A stretch of DNA of 64,000 nucleotides from RGIG6353 sp045653035 (GTDB lineage: Bacteria > Bacillota > Clostridia > Oscillospirales > SIG627). Positions 1 through 7,422 of the stretch are shown piece by piece (the stretch's first letter is position 1; every line of letters starts with the position of its first letter). Where the stretch lies: NCBI GenBank assembly GCA_045653035.1, contig JAZOLO010000016.1, forward strand, positions 124,001 to 188,000, in the 5' to 3' direction. The notes below the pieces were generated by a model. The model ran no database searches and was not told where the DNA came from. It was given only the letters and a program-made list of their open reading frames with translations. A program made the translations under genes and the position numbers.

Positions 1-1
1 G

Positions 2-1672
2 GTACAGGTCTTTCCCGACAGAGAGTCGCTTTTAATAGTATCGCTTCTGCCACAGTCTGACTCCTTCCCTCAAGCAATTGGCCCACAGCGTATAAACATA
101 CCGCCGAATGGACTCAGACTCCCCGAAAGACCAAAGGGTGACGAGTCGGCACTCCCCCCAAGAAATCCCACTCCCCAGCTACACACCGTACCATTTATTC
201 CCGAATATATTACCGTTCATCTAGGTTCTCCCACCGATATTTCGGCAAGGAACGTTACAGTCACCTTTCAGGACTACATAAAGAACGTAGCAAGCTCGGA
301 AATATATCCTACTTGGCCCGAGGAGTCAATTAGAGCAAATATCCTTGCTCAAATATCCTTTGCCCTAAACCGTGTATTCACTGAATGGTACAGAAGCCGA
401 GGCTATGACTTCGATATTACTAATACAACTGCTTTTGACCAGTATTTTGTAGAGGGCAGAAATATATTCAGTAATATAAGTGAGATAGTCGATGAAATAT
501 TCAACGTATATATAAGAAAGCCTGGGAATGAAGAGCCATTTTTCGCACAGTTTTGTAACGGCACAACCTCCCTTTGCGACGGACTCAGCCAATGGGGTAC
601 AGTAACACTTGCCAATGACGGACTGTCAGCAGACGGAATTCTTGAATACTATTACGGAGATATTGAACTGACGGAAAGCACAAATATACAAGGCCCATTC
701 GAGTCTTACCCCGGAAATCCCTTGCGTGTTGGCACAGAGGGCCCGTCGGTAAGAACAATACAGGAACAGCTTAACCGTATAGCGATAAATTACCCGTCAA
801 TACCGTTTATTGAAGTTGACGGAGTGTTTGGCGAGGCTACCGAAAGGAGTGTGGAGCAGTTTCAGCGGATATTCAACCTTATTCCCGACGGAATTGTTGG
901 TAAAGCCACCTGGTACGCAATATCGAGAGTATACGTTGCAGTAAAGGACCTCTCCGAGCTTACAAGCGAAGGGGAGAGGGCAGACTATGCCTCACAGGAA
1001 TTCCCAGGTGTGCTAAGGCTAGGCATGAGGGGCGTGGAAATACTTGAATTACAGCTATATCTTGCGACCATTGCCCTTTATAACAACGAGGTAAGAACGG
1101 TAGCCCTTGACGGCGTTTTCGGAGGCGGTACTCTTGACTCGGTAATATCTTTTCAGCGTGCTTACGGACTTCAGTCCGACGGAGTTGTAGGGGAGATGAC
1201 GTGGAGGAGACTTGTTGAGGTGTATAACGGAATAAAGGAAAATGTAAACGTTCCAACTGTCGACGGCGGAATGGGCGGTGGACAGGTTAATTCCGAAAAA
1301 GCGGTGGAGGAAGTTTTGGAAGTTTCTTTGGGAACTCCTCCCGAAGCCACACCGACAGTAGTTGAAATAATTCCCGAAAAGCACGAAACACCTCCAGAGC
1401 CTCAAAGAAAAGTACATACTCTCCCTCTTGAGACAAAGCTTTTATCAAGGGATGAGCCTTTTGAAAGACCGCTTCGTGTAGGAAGTGTGGGAAGTGACGT
1501 AAGGGAAATGAAAAATGCCCTTATTGAAAAAGGGTATCTTGAAAACAATGCGGCAGGAGGAGACCTTTTCGGAATATCCACCCGCCGTGCAGTAGAGAGA
1601 ATTCAGCACGATGCAGGACTTCCTATGACTGGCAGAGTAGACGAGGAAACTTGGCGTGAAATCTTTAGGTAA
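2..1672 (+). CDS. SpoIID-like / peptidoglycan-binding protein, 5' truncated
   Basis: The reading frame is open from base 2 to the TAA at 1670-1672, so the gene enters from outside the window; the TTG at 722 is only an internal codon. Before it, the frame encodes a segment resembling SpoIID/LytB: a block with YIKNVASSEIYPTWP (about 263-310) followed by an alanine/arginine helix region, and later GLSQWGTVTLA and ILEYYYGD, which parallel the SpoIID pattern G-SQ-GA and IL-YY. Three peptidoglycan-binding (PG_binding_1-like) repeats follow, each with a G-V/F-G-x-x-T and a D-G-x-V/T-G-x-x-T-W pattern, at about 720-925, 1000-1210 and 1465-1670; a Pro/Glu-rich linker precedes the last. The protein probably acts on cell-wall or spore peptidoglycan. 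The SpoIID relationship is my inference from pattern; the binding repeats are clear. The signal peptide, if any, lies outside the window. Confidence 0.8.
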   Translation, partial: VQVFPDRESLLIVSLLPQSDSFPQAIGPQRINIPPNGLRLPERPKGDESALPPRNPTPQLHTVPFIPEYITVHLGSPTDISARNVTVTFQDYIKNVASSEIYPTWPEESIRANILAQISFALNRVFTEWYRSRGYDFDITNTTAFDQYFVEGRNIFSNISEIVDEIFNVYIRKPGNEEPFFAQFCNGTTSLCDGLSQWGTVTLANDGLSADGILEYYYGDIELTESTNIQGPFESYPGNPLRVGTEGPSVRTIQEQLNRIAINYPSIPFIEVDGVFGEATERSVEQFQRIFNLIPDGIVGKATWYAISRVYVAVKDLSELTSEGERADYASQEFPGVLRLGMRGVEILELQLYLATIALYNNEVRTVALDGVFGGGTLDSVISFQRAYGLQSDGVVGEMTWRRLVEVYNGIKENVNVPTVDGGMGGGQVNSEKAVEEVLEVSLGTPPEATPTVVEIIPEKHETPPEPQRKVHTLPLETKLLSRDEPFERPLRVGSVGSDVREMKNALIEKGYLENNAAGGDLFGISTRRAVERIQHDAGLPMTGRVDEETWREIFR

Positions 1673-1705
1673 TAGATTTTAATTATAAAGTTTTTGAAAA
1701 AGAGT

Positions 1706-1741
1706 ATGAGAGAGAACTTTTTATAAAAAGTTCTCTCTCAT
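1706..1741. terminator. Bidirectional terminator hairpin
   Basis: A perfect 17-bp inverted repeat (arms 1706-1722 and 1725-1741) lies between two convergent genes. Each arm carries the T-run for one strand (the inner TTTTT/AAAAA), so it can serve both directions. Its core, GAACTTTTT-AT-AAAAAGTTC, resembles the palindrome at 53900-53927. Confidence 0.75.
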
Positions 1742-1750
1742 AAATATAAT

Positions 1751-2698
1751 CTAGTTAACTTTATTCTGTATATTTCCTGTAATATATCCCTTGACGTTTG
1801 CTATTGTCACGTCAAGAAGTCTTTCTCTCGACTCCTTGGGTGCCCATGCAATATGCGGAGTGATTATAACGTTTTTAAGCCCGATAAGAGGGGATGAGTT
1901 TTTGGGTGGCTCATTTTCAAGAACGTCAAGCCCCACACCTGCTATTTTACCCGACTTCACCGCATCAGCAAGGTCATTTTCATCAATAAGTCCTCCTCTT
2001 GAGGTATTGATGATTATAGCTCCATCACGCATTTTTTCAATAGTTTCACGTCTTATTATCTTCTTGTTATCCTCGGTGAGAGGGCAACAGAGAGCAACAA
2101 CGTCGGAAATACGAAGTAACTCGTCAAGCTCCAGATGGTCTACTCCCTCCACCTTGTTTCTTGAATGGTAGCAAACAGCCCTCATACCGAAAGCCTGAGC
2201 AATCCTTGCCGCCATCGAGCCGATAGCACCCATTCCGATAAAGCCCATAGTCTTGCCCGAAAGCTCGGCAAGGTCTGTTACGTGATAAGTGTAGTCGGGA
2301 CATTTTGCCCAGTCACCGTGACTTACCGAAAGGGAATGCTCACCTGTATGCATGGCAAGTTCGAGAAGAAGTGCGAAAATGTGCTGTGCCACCGAGGGCG
2401 TTGAATAAAGAGGTACGTTGCAAACGGTAATGCCACGCTCTCTTGCACCTTTAACGTCAACGGTGTTGTAGCCCGTTGCAGTAACCGTTATAAGGCGGAT
2501 ATTCGGACAGGCATCGAAAATGTCACTGTCAAGAACCACTTTGTTGACAATAACAACCTCCGCATCGCCTATTCTTTCAATGGCTTCATCTTTTGTGAGT
2601 GTTCTTGGATAAATCTTAATATCCTCAAATTCATAAAGCTCCCGAAAATCAATGTCACCGGGATTGAGTGCATAAGAATCCAGATAAACTATTTTCAT
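1751..2698 (-). CDS. D-2-hydroxyacid dehydrogenase
   Basis: This 315-residue protein has the NAD-binding signature GFIGMGAIGSMAARIA near residue 150 and the family signatures NTSRGGLIDE and GVGLDVLENEPP in the C-terminal half, with the final histidine in IITPHIAWAP. It belongs to the glycerate/hydroxypyruvate/lactate-type D-isomer-specific 2-hydroxyacid dehydrogenases, cytosolic enzymes that interconvert 2-keto and D-2-hydroxy acids with NAD(P)H. The substrate cannot be told from sequence. The ATG at 2698 has a GGAG 12 nt upstream, which overlaps the end of the preceding capA-like gene, whose stop lies 9 nt away. The two are therefore likely cotranscribed. Length is normal for the family. Confidence 0.9.
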   Translation of the reverse strand: MKIVYLDSYALNPGDIDFRELYEFEDIKIYPRTLTKDEAIERIGDAEVVIVNKVVLDSDIFDACPNIRLITVTATGYNTVDVKGARERGITVCNVPLYSTPSVAQHIFALLLELAMHTGEHSLSVSHGDWAKCPDYTYHVTDLAELSGKTMGFIGMGAIGSMAARIAQAFGMRAVCYHSRNKVEGVDHLELDELLRISDVVALCCPLTEDNKKIIRRETIEKMRDGAIIINTSRGGLIDENDLADAVKSGKIAGVGLDVLENEPPKNSSPLIGLKNVIITPHIAWAPKESRERLLDVTIANVKGYITGNIQNKVN

Positions 2699-2707
2699 TT
2701 ATAATTA

Positions 2708-4009
2708 TTACTCCTGATTGTTGTAGCTTTTATAATAATCGGTAAGAAATTCCTCGGGTATATACTTCTTAACTGTTGCAACTATCTTGTCATAGTTATA
2801 TGCCGAGCTTTTAAGTGTCGTTCCGTGGGCTTCGTAAAGCTCTTGTGAGTAGTTCTCAAGGGTATACATTTTAAGCTCACGCCTCTTGAGTGAATAGTGA
2901 CACATTGTAGGATTGAAAAGAGGGGACTCAAGCCTTGCCCCGTTTTCGTCCTTTACAATATCAACGCTTAGATATCCGCCGAACATATTCCACGGGTAAT
3001 ACATTGTGGAAATGAAGTTTCCGAGCGAGTAAACTATAAGAGTTTTATGTCCCTCGGCGTTTTCTTTCCATTTCATTTCCTGTATAACGTGGGGGTGTGT
3101 TCCGATTATAAGGTCAACACCTGCATCAACAAGCGCCTGTGCTGACTCTCTCTGTTCTGCATTTGGGTCAAAGGAGTCCTCGTAGCCCCAATGCATTGAC
3201 ACGAAAACAAGGTCGGCAAGGTCACGCGCTTCCTTTACCTTTCTTACCATCTCGTCATTGTCAATGAAAGGAATGTGAATATCTGAATATGCACTGCCTG
3301 CCGTCATTCCGTTTGTGGAGTAGGTATATCCGAGAAAAGCAATCTTCACGCCGTCCTTTTCATAGATACGGATATTCTCATAATCTTCCTTATTCTTATA
3401 ACTGCCTATTTGTATAACTCCAAGGTCTTTCTTTGACTCCCAAAAGTCTGCGTGGTGGATAAGTCCCTTACCTCGGCAGTCAAGCATGTGATTGGTGGCG
3501 GTGTTGATAACGTCAAAGCCAAGTCTTATAAGAGTATCTCCCATTTCGTTCGGAGTATTGAAGTTAGGATACCCTGCATGAGGAAAGTCGGGACCCGCTA
3601 TAGGAGTCTCTTGATTTATAAATGCAATATCGGCAGAGGACACTATCTCCTTAAAGTTTTCGTACATGGGGTCGAAAAAGTACTTTTCACTTTTTCCCGC
3701 CTCTTTGGCAAGACGTTCACCGTCCTCGATAATCGAGCTGTGTATAAGGTTATCACCAAAGGCTACGAAAGAAAGTCTCGTCTCTTTAGGCTCTTCGGGA
3801 ATTTCAGGGAGGTCAGGCTCGTCGGGAAGGCTTTCGTCCTCCTTCTCTACTGTAACGTTTGAAGGAGTCTTTTCCTTTACGCCCTCTTTTTCTTCACCGC
3901 ATTTTGAAAAGAGAAATAGGAGTGAGAATATAGTTATTATAATAATTCCGAGAAGAATTATTATGGGCATTGGGCGAAGATGACGTCTTTTTCTTTTAAG
4001 CTGTTTCAT
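2708..4009 (-). CDS. CapA family membrane-anchored phosphoesterase
   Basis: I place the start at ATG 4009 (MKQLKRKRRH), preceded by a GAAAGG ribosome binding site, rather than at the upstream ATG at 4084. The 433-residue protein begins with a very basic segment and one membrane segment (about residues 14-36), then an acidic Glu/Pro-rich linker, then a calcineurin-like metallophosphatase domain of the PGA_cap/CapA type: FVAFGDNLIH, INQETPIAG, NTATNHMLDCRGKG, VSMHWGYE, IIGTHPHVIQ and YSLGNFI are all family motifs with the metal-binding Asp/Asn/His. CapA proteins are linked to poly-gamma-glutamate capsule formation, but many homologues occur without pgs genes, as here. The active domain should face outward. 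The name refers to family only. Confidence 0.88.
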   Translation of the reverse strand: MKQLKRKRRHLRPMPIIILLGIIIITIFSLLFLFSKCGEEKEGVKEKTPSNVTVEKEDESLPDEPDLPEIPEEPKETRLSFVAFGDNLIHSSIIEDGERLAKEAGKSEKYFFDPMYENFKEIVSSADIAFINQETPIAGPDFPHAGYPNFNTPNEMGDTLIRLGFDVINTATNHMLDCRGKGLIHHADFWESKKDLGVIQIGSYKNKEDYENIRIYEKDGVKIAFLGYTYSTNGMTAGSAYSDIHIPFIDNDEMVRKVKEARDLADLVFVSMHWGYEDSFDPNAEQRESAQALVDAGVDLIIGTHPHVIQEMKWKENAEGHKTLIVYSLGNFISTMYYPWNMFGGYLSVDIVKDENGARLESPLFNPTMCHYSLKRRELKMYTLENYSQELYEAHGTTLKSSAYNYDKIVATVKKYIPEEFLTDYYKSYNNQE

Positions 4010-4143
4010 AATTAACCTTTCATTAAATAAAAGCTCTTGATTTCTTCCTTTATATATAATATAATAACAATACCTCAAAGTCAAGGAACGAAAGGCTATT
4101 TTTATTTACAAATTTTAACATATTTGGAAAATTAGGCTCTGAA

Positions 4144-4202
4144 TGTAACAAAAATAACAAATTGTGTAACAAAACCTTGTCTAATGTTACAGTTGTGTTA
4201 CA
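4144..4202. promoter_or_regulatory. TGTAAC/GTTACA repeat cluster upstream of the first SLH gene
   Basis: Two TGTAAC (4144-4149, 4165-4170) and two inverted GTTACA (4186-4191, 4197-4202) lie just upstream of the -35 box at 4217. The longer blocks TTGTGTAACAAAA (4163-4175) and TTGTGTTACAAAA (4193-4205) are near-identical. This arrangement fits a regulator-binding cluster. The rest of the 290-bp gap between 4010 and 4299 is AT-rich with no gene. Confidence 0.45.
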
Positions 4203-4216
4203 AAATTCAAAAACAC

Positions 4217-4245
4217 TTGCATTTAGAAAAACGCTGTGATATTAT
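4217..4245 (+). promoter_or_regulatory. Promoter of first SLH protein gene
   Basis: TTGCAT (4217-4222), 17 bp, TATTAT (4240-4245), with TGTGA immediately before the -10. The mRNA leader would be about 48 nt and ends in the AGGAGG at 4283-4288. Confidence 0.75.
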
Positions 4246-4299
4246 GATAGTGCCAAAAGAAAAGGCAGAAAAGAAATATTTTAGGAGGTTTTCACAACT

Positions 4300-7164
4300 A
4301 TGAAAACAAGCGCACGCTTTTTAGCAATGCTCCTTGCAGTTGTTATGATTGCAGGTGCAGCACTTTCAGTTTCCGCGTTTGACGACGTAGCTGGTAACAA
4401 GCACGCTAATGCTATTAACGTTCTTGCTCAGCTCGATGTTATCGGCGGTTACGGAGACGGCACATTCAAGCCTGACCAGAAGGTTACTCGTGCCGAGATG
4501 GCAAAACTCTCACACGTACTTTACACCACATTTGTTGACGCTGGTACAGGCGCAACAGCATTCTCCGACGTAGCAGCTGACAACTGGGCAGCTGGTTACA
4601 TCAACTGGTGCTCACAGATGGGTATCATCGGCGGTTACGGCGATGGCAAGTTCGGTCCCAACGACAACGTTACATACGACCAGGCTCTTAAGATGGTTTG
4701 TGGCGTTCTCGGTTACAACGAGTGGGATTCCAAGCTTTGGCCCACAGACGTTAGAATGAAGGCTCTCAGAGAGCTCGAGCTCGGCGAAGAGCTTGACGAC
4801 GTTAACGGCAACGATCAGCTCACCAGAGCTCAGGTTGCTCAGATCATGTACAACGCTCTCAACAAGCCCATGAAGGAAACTAAGACTGTTCCTGTTCAGG
4901 TTCCTGTAGCAGGTCCTAACAATACTACCAGCTACATCACAATGCCCCAGGAAGTTAACAAGACTCTTCAGGCAGACATTTGGAAGATCACTGAAGTTAA
5001 GGTTAAAGCAGAATCTGTAGACGTAGCAAAGGGTACAATCACTCTTAATGCTGATGTTAACGGCAAGAGAACTCATAAGCTTGCAGACCTCGGTCTTGAA
5101 GCATACGAAGGCAACAAGGCAAATGCTCTCGTTGGTCTTGAGCTTCTCGGTCTCAAGAAGACTGACAAGACAGAGCTTCTCGGCGGTCTCGATGTTCTCG
5201 GTTCTGTAGTTGACGGTGTAGAAGTTAAGTACAACAAGGCACTTGACACTCTTACTGTTGACGGTGTTGCTTACAAGGCAGTTGTAAAGACTGACGACTC
5301 AGTTGATGCAGAAAAGACTCTCAAGGTTGACGGTGCTACTGCATTCGAAAAGAAGACTGAAGGCACAAAGGTTACTTACGTAATCAAGAAAGCAGTTAAG
5401 GATGCTCTTGACGCAGCTTTCATGGCTCGTGCAATCGACGTTGACGGCGACGCTGTTATCGACGAACTTGTAATTGCTCCCAAGACTGCAGTTAAGGTTT
5501 CATCTATCGGCAAGACTGCTGACAAGATTGTAAATCTTAAGACTCTTAAAGGTGCAAACTATGAAGTTGATGGTAAGTCTTATTCTCCCAAGGCTGCTGA
5601 TATCACTATCGAAGTAGCTAAGGACGACGTTCTCGTAGTTGCTACTCTCGGTGGCATCGTATACGCTGAAAAGGTTACTCCCGTTGAAACTTATGCAACT
5701 AAGCTCAACTCCGCTGCAGGCAAGGTAACTCTTGCAAACGTTGGCGAAGTTAAGTTCGACAGCCTTACAATCGCAGGTGTAACACCTGTTGATATAACAA
5801 CAGCTATGCTTGGTGCAAAGGCTGCTACTGGCTACTATGTATACAACGGCGAGATCCTTCTTGCTGACGATATCAAGACTGCTTCTGAGTACACATTCGC
5901 TATCCTTAAGGAAGTTGAAAAGACAGACGGCGACGAGCTCAACGAAGCAACAATGACCTACGACACAGCATACATTGCAACTCTTATCGTAGACGGTAAG
6001 GAAGTAGAAGTTACTCTTCCCGCAACAGGCACAGCTATCATTGATGGTGAATCAGAGATTACTGCGGCAGATGCAGCTAAGGCACAGGCAGAGGGTGGAT
6101 ATGCTGAAAAGAAGGACGGCAACACACCTGTTTACAAGTACGCTCTCGTAGCTGGTTACGAAACAGATGATGACGGCTTCACAGTTATCACTCTTAACAA
6201 GGCATTCGGCGAAGACGATTCTCTCGTTGAGGGTACAATCGCTTACGATGCAGACAAGAAGCTCTACACTGTAGGCGGTAACGGCAAGGTTGTTCTTGAC
6301 AGCGACTCTGTAATCTTCTACACATACGAGAAGGAAGCTACAGGCTCATTCAAGCACATCGGAAGCTACACCAAGGCTACTATCACTGATAAGTCATTCC
6401 TTCCTGTAGATCTTAACGGCAAGGCATATCTCGCATACAACGCTACTGCTAAGACTTACACCCTTCTTGCTGCTTTCGTAGATAGCGAAATCAAGGGCAA
6501 GTCTGAAGACGGTCTTATCACATACGCTGAGGATGGAACTCTTGTTCTCTACGCTCCCGAAAACAGCAACACTGTTATCGGTGACGACGGTGAGAAGTAT
6601 CTCGAGTATCTCTTCCTTGACAACGAAAAGATCGAAAACGCAGCACCCGTTGTAAGTGAAAAGAAGGCAAACGAAGCTACAGCAACTGTTGCTGGTAACT
6701 TCTATGCATGGAATGCTGAAACTGAAAAGTACGTTAAGGTAACTGCTAACATCAATACATTCAAGACTGTTGCACTTAAGTCTATCTTCGAGAACGACGG
6801 TTACATCCTTGAATTCGATTCTGAGATGGATTCCATTGCTGAAGACCTTACAATCTGGGGTCTCTACACTGACGAAGACGGTGTAGAAGTTCTTGACGAA
6901 TACAAGACTCTCTCTGTTGCTGAACTCGCAGAAATGCTTGAGGCAGTTGCTCAGTACAACAAGGAACTCCTTGAAGACGATAATGCTGAAAACAATGATG
7001 ATGTTTACACAGTTAACGCTATCCTCGTAAGAAGCGAAGCAGAAGGTCATACAGTTAGCAATCCCAAGTACGACATCGAGTCTATCATCGTAGAAATCTA
7101 CGAAGAGAATGAAGACGGCGAACTCGTTTCTGTAAACGATCTCCTCTTCCCTGAACTTGTATAA
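4300..7164 (+). CDS. S-layer-type SLH-domain protein (paralog 1)
   Basis: This 954-residue secreted protein has a clear signal peptide (residues 1-26, ending SVSA), then SLH domain 1 (27-76, FDDV...GGYGDGTFKP...TRAEMAK), SLH 2 (88-139, FSDVAADNW...GGYGDGKFGP) and a degenerate SLH 3 (about 147-187, LTRAQVAQIMYNAL). SLH triplets bind pyruvylated secondary cell-wall polymer, so the protein should sit on the cell surface. The remaining 760 residues are a beta-rich, low-complexity-looking Lys/Asp/Val/Ala region without a family I recognise, but with blocks shared with the next two genes. Codon use is strongly biased (GTT, AAG, AAC, GGC, GAC), as in highly expressed genes, and the promoter and AGGAGG site are strong. 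It is the best candidate here for a major S-layer protein. Confidence 0.88.
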   Translation: MKTSARFLAMLLAVVMIAGAALSVSAFDDVAGNKHANAINVLAQLDVIGGYGDGTFKPDQKVTRAEMAKLSHVLYTTFVDAGTGATAFSDVAADNWAAGYINWCSQMGIIGGYGDGKFGPNDNVTYDQALKMVCGVLGYNEWDSKLWPTDVRMKALRELELGEELDDVNGNDQLTRAQVAQIMYNALNKPMKETKTVPVQVPVAGPNNTTSYITMPQEVNKTLQADIWKITEVKVKAESVDVAKGTITLNADVNGKRTHKLADLGLEAYEGNKANALVGLELLGLKKTDKTELLGGLDVLGSVVDGVEVKYNKALDTLTVDGVAYKAVVKTDDSVDAEKTLKVDGATAFEKKTEGTKVTYVIKKAVKDALDAAFMARAIDVDGDAVIDELVIAPKTAVKVSSIGKTADKIVNLKTLKGANYEVDGKSYSPKAADITIEVAKDDVLVVATLGGIVYAEKVTPVETYATKLNSAAGKVTLANVGEVKFDSLTIAGVTPVDITTAMLGAKAATGYYVYNGEILLADDIKTASEYTFAILKEVEKTDGDELNEATMTYDTAYIATLIVDGKEVEVTLPATGTAIIDGESEITAADAAKAQAEGGYAEKKDGNTPVYKYALVAGYETDDDGFTVITLNKAFGEDDSLVEGTIAYDADKKLYTVGGNGKVVLDSDSVIFYTYEKEATGSFKHIGSYTKATITDKSFLPVDLNGKAYLAYNATAKTYTLLAAFVDSEIKGKSEDGLITYAEDGTLVLYAPENSNTVIGDDGEKYLEYLFLDNEKIENAAPVVSEKKANEATATVAGNFYAWNAETEKYVKVTANINTFKTVALKSIFENDGYILEFDSEMDSIAEDLTIWGLYTDEDGVEVLDEYKTLSVAELAEMLEAVAQYNKELLEDDNAENNDDVYTVNAILVRSEAEGHTVSNPKYDIESIIVEIYEENEDGELVSVNDLLFPELV

Positions 7165-7183
7165 TTAAGTAATAACTTAATTC

Positions 7184-7217
7184 AGACACGCTCTCAAAAT
7201 GAGAGCGTGTCTTTTTA
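7184..7217 (+). terminator. Rho-independent terminator after SLH paralog 1
   Basis: Perfect 13-bp stem (7184-7196 / 7200-7212), AAA loop, then a T-run. It separates the first SLH gene from the second, which has its own promoter. Confidence 0.92.
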
Positions 7218-7267
7218 GCCACTCAAAAGGTCTGAGCAATTGGATTTTTTGGGTGGTTTTTTGTTTC

Positions 7268-7286
7268 GTTGTGCAACATGCACAAC
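7268..7286. promoter_or_regulatory. Perfect inverted repeat, possible operator
   Basis: GTTGTGCA-ACA-TGCACAAC, 8-bp arms with a 3-bp centre, 57 bp upstream of the -35 of the second SLH gene. There is no T-run, so it is not a terminator. The rest of 7218-7343 is AT-rich with no gene. Confidence 0.4.
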
Positions 7287-7343
7287 TTGTTTTCAAAAAA
7301 TACATATAATTGATACATTTCTTTATTTTAAGCAAAAAAAGAC

Positions 7344-7372
7344 TTGTTTTTCAAAGCCTTTTGTGATATGAT
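7344..7372 (+). promoter_or_regulatory. Promoter of second SLH protein gene
   Basis: TTGTTT (7344-7349), 17 bp, TATGAT (7367-7372), with TGTGA before the -10. The leader ends in the block ATTTAGGAGGTTTTC, which is also found before the third SLH gene and, with one extra T, before the first. Confidence 0.7.
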
Positions 7373-7422
7373 AAATATGCCGAAAAGTATAACTTGGTAA
7401 AATTATTTAGGAGGTTTTCATT

